The notes under the pieces are model-generated. The model was given only the letters and a program-made list of their open reading frames with translations, made no database searches and had not been told where the DNA came from. From Amphimedon queenslandica (taxonomy: Eukaryota; Porifera; Demospongiae; Haplosclerida; Niphatidae): a stretch of DNA of 26,474 nt. Shown here piece after piece: positions 9,481-18,160 of this stretch. Each line of letters begins with the position of its first letter. Position 1 is the stretch's first letter. The translations under genes and the position numbers were made by a program. The DNA lies in the NCBI RefSeq assembly GCF_000090795.2, contig NW_003547061.1:7419-33892 (forward strand), in the 5' to 3' direction.

Positions 9481-11380
9481 ATGATGGCTAGACCAGTAAG
9501 GACAGTGTCCTCTCAAGCAACTTTCAAAAGTGTAGCAGAGGAAGACTTGAGAGAAAGCAAGGAGCCTCTTGGTCAATTTTTCATCTTAGTATAATGCGAT
9601 TGCTGTTATGTAAATTTAGATCTTGTAACTGTGGAACACATTACTGCCAATGAATTGGGCGTCTTTGCTAAGTGCAACATAGAGCCAAAAACTTTTATCA
9701 CTGAATATAAAGGTGAGTTACTGAGTAAGGAGGAGGCTGCAAGAAAGGAGGACTTATACAAGCTGATAAAACAAGACAAGTTTTTTCTGCTAGATGTGAG
9801 TGCAGAATCCCAAATGAAAATAATTTTGGATTAAATTTTAGATCAGGCCAAACAAGACGTTGGACGGCATGAATGCTATCGGCACGATTGGCCGCCAGAT
9901 GAACCATGCACCGAAGCCCCACTGCAATTGCATGGGAGTGATTGTACATGAAAGAGTGGCAATAGTGTCAGAAAGAGATATAGCCCAGGGAGATCAATTG
10001 ACCTGGGACTACGGTTTAAGGTCAAAGGATCTCCCTTGGCTGAAGACTTACTCCAGGTAAAGTTACTCGTATAGCTCATTAAACTTTATATTGCCATTCT
10101 TTTCCCATTAGCATTGCCAGGGCAAAGAATGAGGACATACTCTTGAGACTGCATCAGAAAAGTCGTAGGTACAATAATGTTTAAAATGTCATTGTGTTAT
10201 TAGACGCTTCACACAATGCCCCCTCTGTCTGTCGATGGTAGAAAGTTCACAATCTAGTGAGCATCTCCACCGGCAGCATCATTCCCTTACTGATGTTGAT
10301 CTGAAATACTACGCAGCAGAGATGCTAAGCGTTAAGCACATCACAAAAGACGCCAGTCAGGGAAGGAAAAGAGGGGGCTCCACCAGGGGGATGGAGGAGT
10401 ATGCAGTGAGCGAGGCCACACCACCAATGGTGAAGCAATATATAGAGTCAGTAGTATTTATCCTTATTGTCATTAAGTTACCCATAGTGACCATAGCAAC
10501 ACACCGTTACTCCGCTACCTGAACATCACTGGTGACAAGGAGCCATTCACCCCCACCTAGTTAAAGAACTATGTGAAAGTACTGCAGGAAAGAGGGGTGG
10601 GGGTGAGTGGCATCATATCAAACATGGAAATGGTGCTCAAAGCAATTCAAGCTTCAAAGAACAAGGAGTGAGTCAACAAAAAAATAATTTTAAATGTTTC
10701 TGTATCTTTTAGGCATGAGACCTTCATTACGAGCATGCAACATTTTTTATCCGATCAAAGGAAGCTAAAGAAGCAAAGTCTGAAGGCAAGAAGAGGCTTC
10801 CTTTGCCCACAGGCAGTGGCCATGGACAAGTTCATTATGAGTAATGAGGTGCAAAAGACAATAAATGGAATCTGCAAGAAAAAACGTAATGATAATGATG
10901 ATGAGATTAAAATTGCGAGGGCGTACTTGAAGCGGAGGAAACAGTCGTTTAGAGGAGTTGTAAGGACACATAAAATCCCTTTTAATTTTACTATGTGCAC
11001 TTAGATTTGAAGATGAAGAGAACCCAGAAGATGACGATGTAGATATTATGGATAAGGCGTGAGAGGTTCTACGAATTCCCTCGATGAAGGAAATTAAAAA
11101 GTTGGAGGTTGATGAAAGAGTGGTAGATGTGACAAGGGACGAGGGACGGGACAGCACAAGAACCAAGAGAGTCAAATGGAGTGCGGAGGAGAGGGAGGCA
11201 CTTAAAACTGTCTTCAGAACAGCAACAAAATGTCATGGAAAGAAGCCACCAATTGGATATATAAGCACAGTTTTAAAGGACAAAAGGGACACACCAACGG
11301 CAAAACTCTTGATTGAAAAAGATGGCCTGACGGCAAAAAAGATTCAAGATAACGTTTTAAGGCTTTTATCAAAGAATTAG
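9481..11380 (+). pseudogene. SET (KMT5A-like) / zinc finger / SANT-like composite gene, eight exons, two in-frame stops
   Basis: Exons 9481-9571, 9620-9795, 9842-10056, 10111-10168, 10204-10446, 10488 or 10497-10667, 10713-10959 and about 11021-11380 join in phase through GT...AG introns of 35-62 bp. Exons 2-3 make a SET domain: NELGVFA, ITEYKGELLSKEEA, GTIGRQMNHAPKPHC, GDQLTWDYGLRSKDLPWL. WDYGLRSK...PWLK resembles KMT5A/SET8, which methylates histone H4 Lys20; the substrate here is unknown. Exon 5 gives CPLC...HLHRQH, a C2H2-like finger. Exons 6-7 resemble the N-terminal module of the recombinase at 1585-3171. Exon 8 has an acidic stretch, then KRVKWSAEEREALKTVF. Breaks: TAG 10558-10560 and TGA 11060-11062. 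The exon 7/8 junction is the least certain. AATAAA follows the stop by 40 bases. Confidence 0.75.
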
Positions 11381-11420
11381 TTACTTGTATACATGATAAA
11401 TGTAAAAATTATGATCTTAA

Positions 11421-11426
11421 AATAAA
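11421..11426 (+). promoter_or_regulatory. Poly(A) signal AATAAA of the SET composite gene
   Basis: Canonical hexamer about 40 bases past the terminal TAG at 11378-11380, followed by AT-rich sequence before the next satellite block begins. Confidence 0.5.
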
Positions 11427-11449
11427 ATTTGAATACCAAGTTGTAACTT

Positions 11450-13095
11450 TACCTGATATGAAGCAAATGATAGGGAAGGAAATCAACAAGCTAGGTGTCT
11501 TAATACCGCTCTAACAAATAAAAATAGTACTAAAAAGATCTAGCACATTTCAATGGTCCCTACCTATTAAAAAATATATAAAAACTATTTTCCTTAAGTG
11601 CAACATAATACACTACACAAGCCTATATGTACTCAGGGTTTCCACAAACAATATCAGATTCTCTTTGTTGCCTAGGTAACCATTTGTATTGATACCATTA
11701 ATGAGTACATGGAGTTTGGAGTCCCTACTGGCAAGTTGGGGTGACTCGCACAAGCAATGGGTCTGTGCTAAGTGCAGTGCTCTGTGTATATTCAAGAGAA
11801 GCAAAAGACACGGCAGCAAATCAACAAGCTAGATGCCTTAGTACTGCTCTAACAAATGAAACTAGTTGTTCAAAAAAGAACTAGTACATTTGCATGGTCT
11901 CCACCTATTAGTAAGAAAATATAAAAAATATTTTGCTTCGTGTACCATTATACTTTACACAAGCCTAAATGTAGTCAGGATTTTCACAAACAATATCAGA
12001 TTCTCTTTGTAGCCAAGGTAACCATTGGTATTGATGCCATTAATGAGTACATGCAGTTTGTTGTCTCTACATGGCAAGCCTTAGGTGACTGGCACAGGCA
12101 ATGGGTCTGTGCTAAGTGCAGTGCTGTGTGTATATTCAAGAGAAGCAAGGGAAAGGGAAGGAAATGAACAAGCTAGGTGCCTTAGTAGTGCTCGAACAAA
12201 TGAAACTAGTTATTCAAAACAGAACTAGTACATTTCCATAGCACCTACCTATTAGTAAAAAAATATTTCATCTTCGTGTACCCTGATACACTACACAAGC
12301 CTAATTGTAGTCAGAATTTTCACAAACAATATCAGATTCTTTTTGTAGCTTAGATAACCATTGGTATTGATGCCATTAATGAATAAATGTAGTTTCAAGT
12401 CCCTAGTGGCAAGCTAGAGATTACTAGCCTAGGCGCTAGGTCTATGCTCTATGCATTGCTGTGTGTTTATTCAAATGAAACAGGGGACAGGAAAGGAAAT
12501 CAACAATCTAATTGTTTTGATACTACTCTGAAAATAAAAAAAGTTGTTCTTAACAGAACTAGTTCATTTCCTAAATCCCTACCTCTAAATTAAAAAATTT
12601 AAGAAATATTTTGTCTTTGTGTACCATAATACACTACACAAGCCGATATGTAGTCACGATCTGCTCATAATATATCAGATTCACTTTGTAGCTTAGGTAA
12701 CCATTGGTATTGAAGCCATTAATGAGTACATGCAGTTTTGAGTCCCTACTAGCAAGCCTGAGGTGACTGGCTTAGGCATTGGGTCTATGCTAAGTGCAGT
12801 GCTGTGTGTATAGTCAAGAGAAGCAAGGGACAGGGAAGGAAATCATTAAGCTAGATGCCTTAATACTGGTCTAACAAAGAAACTAGTTGTTCAAAACACA
12901 ACTATCACATTTCCATGGTCCCCACCTATCAATCAAAAAATATAAAAAATATTTCATCTTTGTGTACCATATACACTACACAAGCCTAAATGTAGTCAGG
13001 GATTCCACAAACACTATCAGATTCTCTTTGTAGCCTAGGTAACCATTGGTATTGATACCATTAATGAGTACATGCAGTTTGTTGTCCTTACTGGC
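11450..13095 (+). repeat. Second block of the 341-bp satellite, about 5 copies
   Basis: Same unit and orientation as at 3.9-7.1 kb. The cactacacaagcct landmark recurs near 11611, 11955, 12291, 12635 and 12974. The block opens in mid-unit (atagggaaggaaatcaacaa) and ends in mid-unit near 13095, where a different repeat begins. Several units share variants with particular units of the first block. Confidence 0.9.
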
Positions 13096-13292
13096 AATAT
13101 TAATGTGTGTATAGTTTACATGTACATGTAACTTACCATACGTGAGAAGTACTATGTAGAAAATGTGAATAAAGTTAGTGTTAGAGAGGAAAAGAGTTCC
13201 ATGGGTACATGTAGTGAACATACTGTATCGGAGAGACAATGTGCATGTCTTAATATGTGTAAAGTATACATGTACATGTAACTTACCATTAG

Positions 13293-14006
13293 CATAGGCG
13301 TAGGCAGGGTCGGGCATATAGGGGCATTGCCCGACCTGACTCTGTGAGCTGACCTGTGGGCAAGGGCAGAAGCTTGGGCAAGGTGGTTGGGCAAGAGTCA
13401 AGACTGAGTGTGTCACTGTGTGTGAGACTGTCAGACTATCATTACCACAGGTGTAATTGGACACTGGAACTATACTGTCAGTCTGTGACTGTCACTTAGC
13501 CTAAGGAGTGAGGAAGAAGCTGAGAGAGCCAGAGCTCTAGCAGCAGCCATTTTATTCAAGTTATGAATTATGATATCAAGTTAATTATTACTATATGCCC
13601 AAGTTAATTATTGAAATGGCGAGCAAACGTCAATCTTCCATGCTGTTTGCACCTATTATTTAGATATAGAAAGAGATTTGTCTTCCAAGCTCTGGGACTG
13701 CTTAAACGAGGTAGTCATCAAGTTTGCTGTCTCTCACAATAACTCCAGTGATCATCCTCCTCATCCTCTGAGTCGACTTTCCTCATTTTTTTGTTAACTG
13801 GCTTTTTCAAAGCCACCATATCACGAAACATTTCTTCTACCTGATTACGACAAAACAATAATAATTGCATGCATGATGCATGTTAGATAGTGCGAAATCT
13901 CCATATTTCGAGCGGCAAAAAGGGGTGTGGCCAAAATTTCGGCGCGCTTCGCACGCCCACCATTTTCTTCTTGCCGACCTTTTTTCCTAGTCTGCCTACG
14001 CCCATG
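13293..14006. mobile_element. 714-bp non-autonomous hAT-type element, 8-bp target duplication ACCATTAG
   Basis: The ends are inverted: cataggcgtaggcag at the left, and catgggcgtaggcag as the reverse complement of the right end (14 of 15). ACCATTAG flanks both sides (13285-13292 and 14007-14014). The uninterrupted repeat copy at 14155-14162 holds the site once, so the duplication arose on insertion. An 8-bp duplication and CA-starting, GGCGTAG-type ends fit the hAT superfamily, from family knowledge. No transposase is present. The GC content and CpG density are higher than around it. Confidence 0.85.
13718..13842 (-). pseudogene. Terminal-exon-like fragment carried inside the 714-bp element
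   Basis: Minus strand: a possible splice acceptor (aatcag) is followed by a 40-codon frame that ends in TGA at 13718-13720. It reads VEEMFRDMVALKKPVNKK, then an acidic SEDEEDD run. The composition looks protein-coding, unlike the rest of the element. It could be the last exon of a captured host gene or of the parent autonomous element. The family is not recognised. Confidence 0.35.
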
Positions 14007-14216
14007 ACCATTAGTGAGTAGTACCTTGTAGAGAACGTCAATAAAATTAGTGCTAGAGAGGGAGAGAGTTCCATGGGTACAGGTAGTGAACATTCTGTAT
14101 GGGAGAGACAATGTACATGTATTAATGTGTGTATAGTTTACATGTACGTGTCACTTACCATTAGTGAGTAGTACCCTGTACAGATTGTGAATAAAGTTAC
14201 AGGGACTATTAGACAG

Positions 14217-14626
14217 TACCATAGATTTGGAAATTTTTGTGTTAAAAATAATTTGTGTGAAATTTTTTCAAGGTGTTTTATTTTCGTTGGTTGACCCATT
14301 CACAAAATTTTTTTAACACAAAAAATTTTGGATGCGTTATAAACGGGACACGTGCCTACTAACTCTTGACAATGGTGGACTGCTATTCGATGGAAGTTAC
14401 TTGTGACAGCACTGAAACTGACAAGGAGCCTTTTGGGTGAAAGCTTCAGGCCTTCATTGGGCTTTAAGAAGAGCCTCGTGCCAGCCGTGCATGCACTACT
14501 GCACATTAAATAGACTAATTTTGGTAATCTAATTATTCACTGTAGAAAATATTTCGTGTGTCAAATTTCATGAATTACTTCAACCACAAAAATATTTTGA
14601 CAACAAAAATTTCCTGATCTACGGTA
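14217..14626. mobile_element. 410-bp MITE with pogo-like ends
   Basis: The left end is taccatagatttggaaatt; the right end read inward is taccgtagatcaggaaattt. The similarity continues weakly for about 20 more bases (tttttgtgttaaaaata against tttttgttgtcaaaatat). No open frame of note. Both tips are TA, consistent with a TA target as for the 190-bp MITE at 3606. The tips match the presumed pogo terminus at 1180-1207. Confidence 0.75.
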
Positions 14627-14725
14627 CTTCTTCTAATTATACTTGTGGCATATAATATATATATTAGGAACCGTTGTTTTAAGTTGAGTATTATTATACA
14701 GCACAAGACAATAAAAACTTCGCGT

Positions 14726-14743
14726 TCCGTTTGCGTTGAACGG
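14726..14743 (+). repeat. Left arm of a distant 18-bp inverted repeat
   Basis: TCCGTTTGCGTTGAACGG here matches, inverted, the sequence at 18937-18954 with 17 of 18 bases. The two arms bracket the Tc1 relic, the BEN-like fragment and the odd frames at 17.4-18.4 kb. Flanking sequence does not extend the match well, so they may or may not be element ends. Confidence 0.4.
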
Positions 14744-14802
14744 GCATTTACTGTTAAACAGACCGTCTTTTGTCCATTTTTCTCTATACACTTGATGCGT
14801 TG

Positions 14803-15153
14803 CTACCTTACCATCTTTGCTGTTCTTAGCCGTTCTCTAAGCATTTCCACGATTGCATTCCTGATGGAGCAGCTTATCATCTTCTGTCTTCTATTACTAC
14901 TGGCATGGCATGATAGACCACCCAAAAATGGAATAAATTCTCCTAGTACCATCATTGTTTCATAGCCATGACTCATTGCTTCCGCTATTGCCAGATGGAC
15001 TATTGGAGAGGAATCCATACACTTTGTATTTTCAATACTGTTATTTTGTATAATGTTGTTTATTGAACGAAATTTTAGCTTTTTTGATTTAAAGTAATCT
15101 AATGAAACATTATTGTAACTATGGCAATTAGGCATAGTGACAATTTGCCACAC
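14803..15153 (-). CDS. Unrecognised open reading frame (116 codons)
   Basis: Longest uninterrupted frame between the 410-bp MITE and the Tc1 relic. It starts with ATG at 15153 and ends with a basic RERLRTAKMVR tail. I recognise no domain, and no splice pattern or neighbour supports it. It may be chance or a fragment of an unknown element. Confidence 0.15.
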   Translation of the reverse strand: MWQIVTMPNCHSYNNVSLDYFKSKKLKFRSINNIIQNNSIENTKCMDSSPIVHLAIAEAMSHGYETMMVLGEFIPFLGGLSCHASSNRRQKMISCSIRNAIVEMLRERLRTAKMVR

Positions 15154-15231
15154 CTACCAGAAGTCAGCTAGCTAGCTACCTTGCGAGCTCCAGAACTGAG
15201 CAGGAATTGTTGCAGCAGCTATACTGAGAAG

Positions 15232-16371
15232 ATGGTTTACTCAAGCTAAAAAAAGACAAGGATATTAAGCTTCAATAAAAGAGGACACAAGTACATAACC
15301 ATTAAGAAAATGCAGGAGAAGGAAGGATTGACAGTAACAGCTACAGGAATCCTGTACTTAAAGAAATATAGACTAACTGGTACAATGTGTGTGCATTGTG
15401 AATTGTATTTATCAGGTAATGTATTTGAGGAACTATTGCTAAAAAATCAGGTAGTGGCAGGCCATCCAAAATTAAAACAGAGGTGAAGGACATTGTTGAT
15501 AGAGAGATGGAAAGGAACGATGAAAAAACAGCATACCAGCTACAACAACTATTAAATGAAAAGGGATACAACGTATCGTTAAGAACAATTTTAAGATGCC
15601 ATACCAACCTCGGTTGGACTTTCTGTAGTAGTGCATACTGCCCACTGATAAGAAAGGGAAATAAAGAGAAAAGGCTAGCATGGGCAAGGGAGTACTAACG
15701 TGAATGACAGACTGGCTTTAGTGATGTTGTCTGGACCAATGAAGCAACTGTTCAGGTGGAAAGTGATAAGAGGCATCCTTGCCACTGAAAAGGACGGAAA
15801 CCAAACCTAAACCAAGGTATAATTAGGCCATTAACAATAAATACAATATAAAAGTAGTGACAGTTACATGCATGTACATAAATGAAGTTATTTTTACTTT
15901 AGACCGAAGTACCCACTGAAAGTCCTTGTATGGTCTGGAATAAATTTAAAGGGAAGGACAGGAATCTGTATTTTTGATAAAGTGATGGACTATTTTCAAT
16001 TTGTAGAAATATTAAGTAAAACACTTCTTCCTTTTATTCAACAAACTTATCAGGATCATTGCCAATTTATGCAGGACAATGATCTGAACCATAGTTCTTG
16101 ATATGCCAGGGGATTTCTTGAAGACAACAATATTACATGGTGGGAAATACCTCCTGAATTGGCTGACTGCAATCTAATGGAAATCCGTTAGCACAAACTA
16201 AAAGAATACGTGCGAAGGGAAGTGAAACCAAAGTCTAGGGATGAAATGGTGGAGGGGATAATAAAGTTTCGGAAGATTGTGGATGTTGTCAAGTGTACCA
16301 AATACATTAGGCATTTGAGGAAAGTACTGCCAAAGGTGATCGAACTAAATGGAAATGCTACTGGCTACTAA
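15232..16371 (+). pseudogene. Tc1/mariner-type transposase relic, first catalytic Asp lost
   Basis: Cut-and-paste transposase that would recognise its element ends through paired helix-turn-helix domains and cut with a DDE/DDD triad. N-terminal: KMQEKEGLTVTATG, then a 50-bp intron (15380-15429), then AKKSGSGRPSK, the usual linker, and RTILRCHTNLGW. The catalytic domain shows DVVWTNEATVQVE, where the active-site Asp (WTDE) is Asn. A second intron is proposed at 15817-15902. Then come KVLVWSGINLKGRTG, FMQDNDLNHSS with the second Asp intact, and PPELADCNLMEI with the third Asp. The closing region is HKLKEYVRREVKP. Stops: TAA 15696, TGA 16099, TAG 16189; there is also a frameshift near 15780. The frame around 15232-15290 is poor, so the start is unclear. 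I could not find its terminal repeats. Confidence 0.85.
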
Positions 16372-16734
16372 AATACTCTGTCTCTCTCTTAATTTATACA
16401 TGTATTATTATAGCATTAATATTAATCAGTATAATGTAGAAATCAGTATAATTTCAGTAATTTTGTTTACATGCATTTTAAAACTATCTGTATACACATA
16501 ATATTCAATATACATGTACCATAATTCCTACACATAATTATTATTGTATTTTAGATGTAATAGGTAAAATGACTTATACTACCATACACCAATACTACAA
16601 ACACAGCCACACCCATGGAAAACACGTGGTTCCTAATGGCTAATGTGGCTCCTTTTCTTACTTTTAAACTAGAGGTATGTTTTAAAAAGCATTTAAGTAT
16701 ACATATTATTGGTACATGTGCATGTAATATAGGG
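16372..16734. other. No gene seen
   Basis: AT-rich sequence between the convergent Tc1 relic and the BEN-like fragment. The minus frame of the BEN-like fragment runs on here to 16551, but composition suggests it has passed a splice site. Confidence 0.45.
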
Positions 16735-17315
16735 TGTTTGTTCTTAAATGAAGCTCGCAGGCGCTTACATCCTTGCTGTATTGACTCAATGCATCTTTTC
16801 CATAAGAATTCAAATTCATGAGGACTGTTAGTATAGAGTGAGAAGAGTTGGAACAATATTTTTCTTTAATTCCATAAGTTCTACAAGAGGAAGACCAGGT
16901 AACTCCATATTCCCCAGTGGAGTGCATTGCTTTAATACATTCTTGCTGAATATGGCTTTCTTGGCAATTCTCCACGCTGAAGTCGATGCTTTGCTTTTGT
17001 TTCTCATATTGTGATACTTATCAATAACCTTTCGTACAGACAACAGAGCACTTTTTTCTATTTTGTCTGATCCCAAGTAATTGCTACCATGTGCATTTAT
17101 AAGTAAAGGAGATGCTGATGAGGAACTACACGTAGTGGTAGTAATAGATTCTTGGGAACATACAAGTACATGTATGTAACTGCTGAAGGGTAACTGCCGA
17201 AGGGCTGTGATGATATGTAGCGTTTGATGGTTGGAGCATTGGTGGTGGTGTCGGGAGAGATAAAGGATAGTTTGATTGAGGATGAGGTTGGAACTGAAAA
17301 TGTGACTGTATCCAA
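16735..17315 (-). pseudogene. BEN-domain-like gene fragment, frameshifted
   Basis: BEN domains bind DNA or protein partners in chromatin regulators and some mobile elements. On the minus strand a Ser/Thr-rich N-terminal part (TVTFSVPTSSS, TTTCSSSSASPLL) leads to VRKVIDKYHNMRNKSK and AKKAIFSKNVLKQCTPLG. That last stretch, followed by LPGLPLVELMELKK and then EFEFLWKRCIESIQQGCKRLR, has the helix spacing I associate with BEN domains. Frames change once near 17130-17160 and again in an A-rich run near 16858, so it is broken or misassembled. The ends are uncertain. The BEN call rests on pattern only. Confidence 0.45.
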
Positions 17316-17430
17316 AATCTCTTGATTGATGATGTATGCTTAATTCTTTTCTATCCTTTCCAACTAATCAACCAATTGCTGTGGATTTAAAGTTGTTGGA
17401 ACAAGAGATAGTTAAACTGTGCTGGACTGA

Positions 17431-17796
17431 AATAACCTTAATGGAATCTTACCACTTATAGGTGATGGCATTGGCAATGGAGATTTTAATGGAGAAATAG
17501 GTGATGGTAATGATTGTCAGGATGGTGATCATAATGGTGCTGATCGTAACTCCGGTGATTGTGATGGCAACGAAAATGCTAAAAATAACTGTGACAGTGA
17601 TTGCAAAAGAGTTATAGATAATGATAGTGTTGAATCACGTATTGGAGACAGCATAATGGATGATTTTGGTGAAGATGGCTGTGTGACTGTGAATGCTGTC
17701 TTAGATGCTGCTGATGATAAGAGTGACAGGGAATGTGTTGGTATAGGTGTTGAAGTTACTCTTATTATACTCCCTATGTTTCTGTGTGCATGTTAG
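17431..17796 (+). other. Open frame rich in Asp, Asn, Gly and Cys, no early ATG
   Basis: A 121-codon stop-free frame ending in TAG at 17794-17796. A possible splice acceptor (cacttatag) precedes GDGIGNGDFNGEIGDGNDC. Asp/Asn/Gly alternate with occasional Cys, recalling calcium-binding DxDxNG loops. A degenerate GAT/GGT repeat would give the same reading. The C-terminal end turns hydrophobic (VTLIILPMFLCAC). It could be an exon of an unknown gene; I cannot say more. Confidence 0.3.
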
Positions 17797-17969
17797 TGAC
17801 ACTGTGAGTCATCACACGATATCATAATGCTTAAGAATACCTTTATTATTTTTGTTTTTATTTGACTATTATTTAGAGCCATTCTACATTTAGGCTGTTT
17901 TGTACAAGTTTTCTGCTTTTGCTTCTTTTTAATATTACAATAAATAATATCAAACCTTTATATATGCAG

Positions 17970-18160
17970 GGATGTTTTACCAGTTCCTTTTCTTGATTGT
18001 TCAGGTAATAGTATAATAAATACATAATTCTTTAAGCAGTGATGTCATGATGTCTTACAAATTTCTTATTTGGTTGTTCCGGTAATTCTATCACAAATAT
18101 GTATCATTAAACTTCAACTTCCATATGCAGTGATGTCTTACCAGTTACTTCTCCTAATTC
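17970..18160 (+). repeat. Three degenerate copies of a 35-41 bp exon-like unit
   Basis: gatgttttaccagttccttt (17971), gatgtcttacaaatttctta (about 18049) and gatgtcttaccagttacttc (18132) each follow a ...gcag. The first two are followed by gtaata or gtaatt. Translated copies read DVLPVPFLD, DVLQISYLV and DVLPVTSPN. The third copy reads on for about 100 bases. They could be duplicated mini-exons or just a diverged tandem repeat. Confidence 0.35.

Larger units (their letters stand above)
13099..14205 (+). repeat. About 150-bp tandem repeat, two full copies and a partial one, split by a 714-bp insertion
   Basis: The unit starts attaatgtgtgtatagttta, continues catgtacatgtaacttacc, ttagtgagtagtac, gaataaagttagtg and gagagttccatgggtaca, and ends ggagagacaatgt. 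Copy 1 is 13099-13249. Copy 2 is 13250-13292 plus 14007-14120. Copy 3 starts at 14121 and fades after about 14205, just before a MITE. It is unrelated in sequence to the 341-bp unit. Confidence 0.8.

Noticed and set aside
10559..10586. A 28-bp intron that would remove the TAG in the SET gene
   Set aside because: Shorter than every other supported intron (35 bp or more) and it would delete residues that belong to the conserved LKNYVKVLQ segment.
9698..11175. Minus-strand frames opposite the SET composite gene
   Set aside because: They overlap plus-strand exons that carry recognisable domains; the minus frames lack any domain and reflect codon bias of the true strand.
3897..13095. Regularly spaced repeats as a possible CRISPR-like array
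   Set aside because: The units are about 180 or 341 bp with no short repeat/unique spacer alternation; this is satellite DNA in a eukaryotic context.
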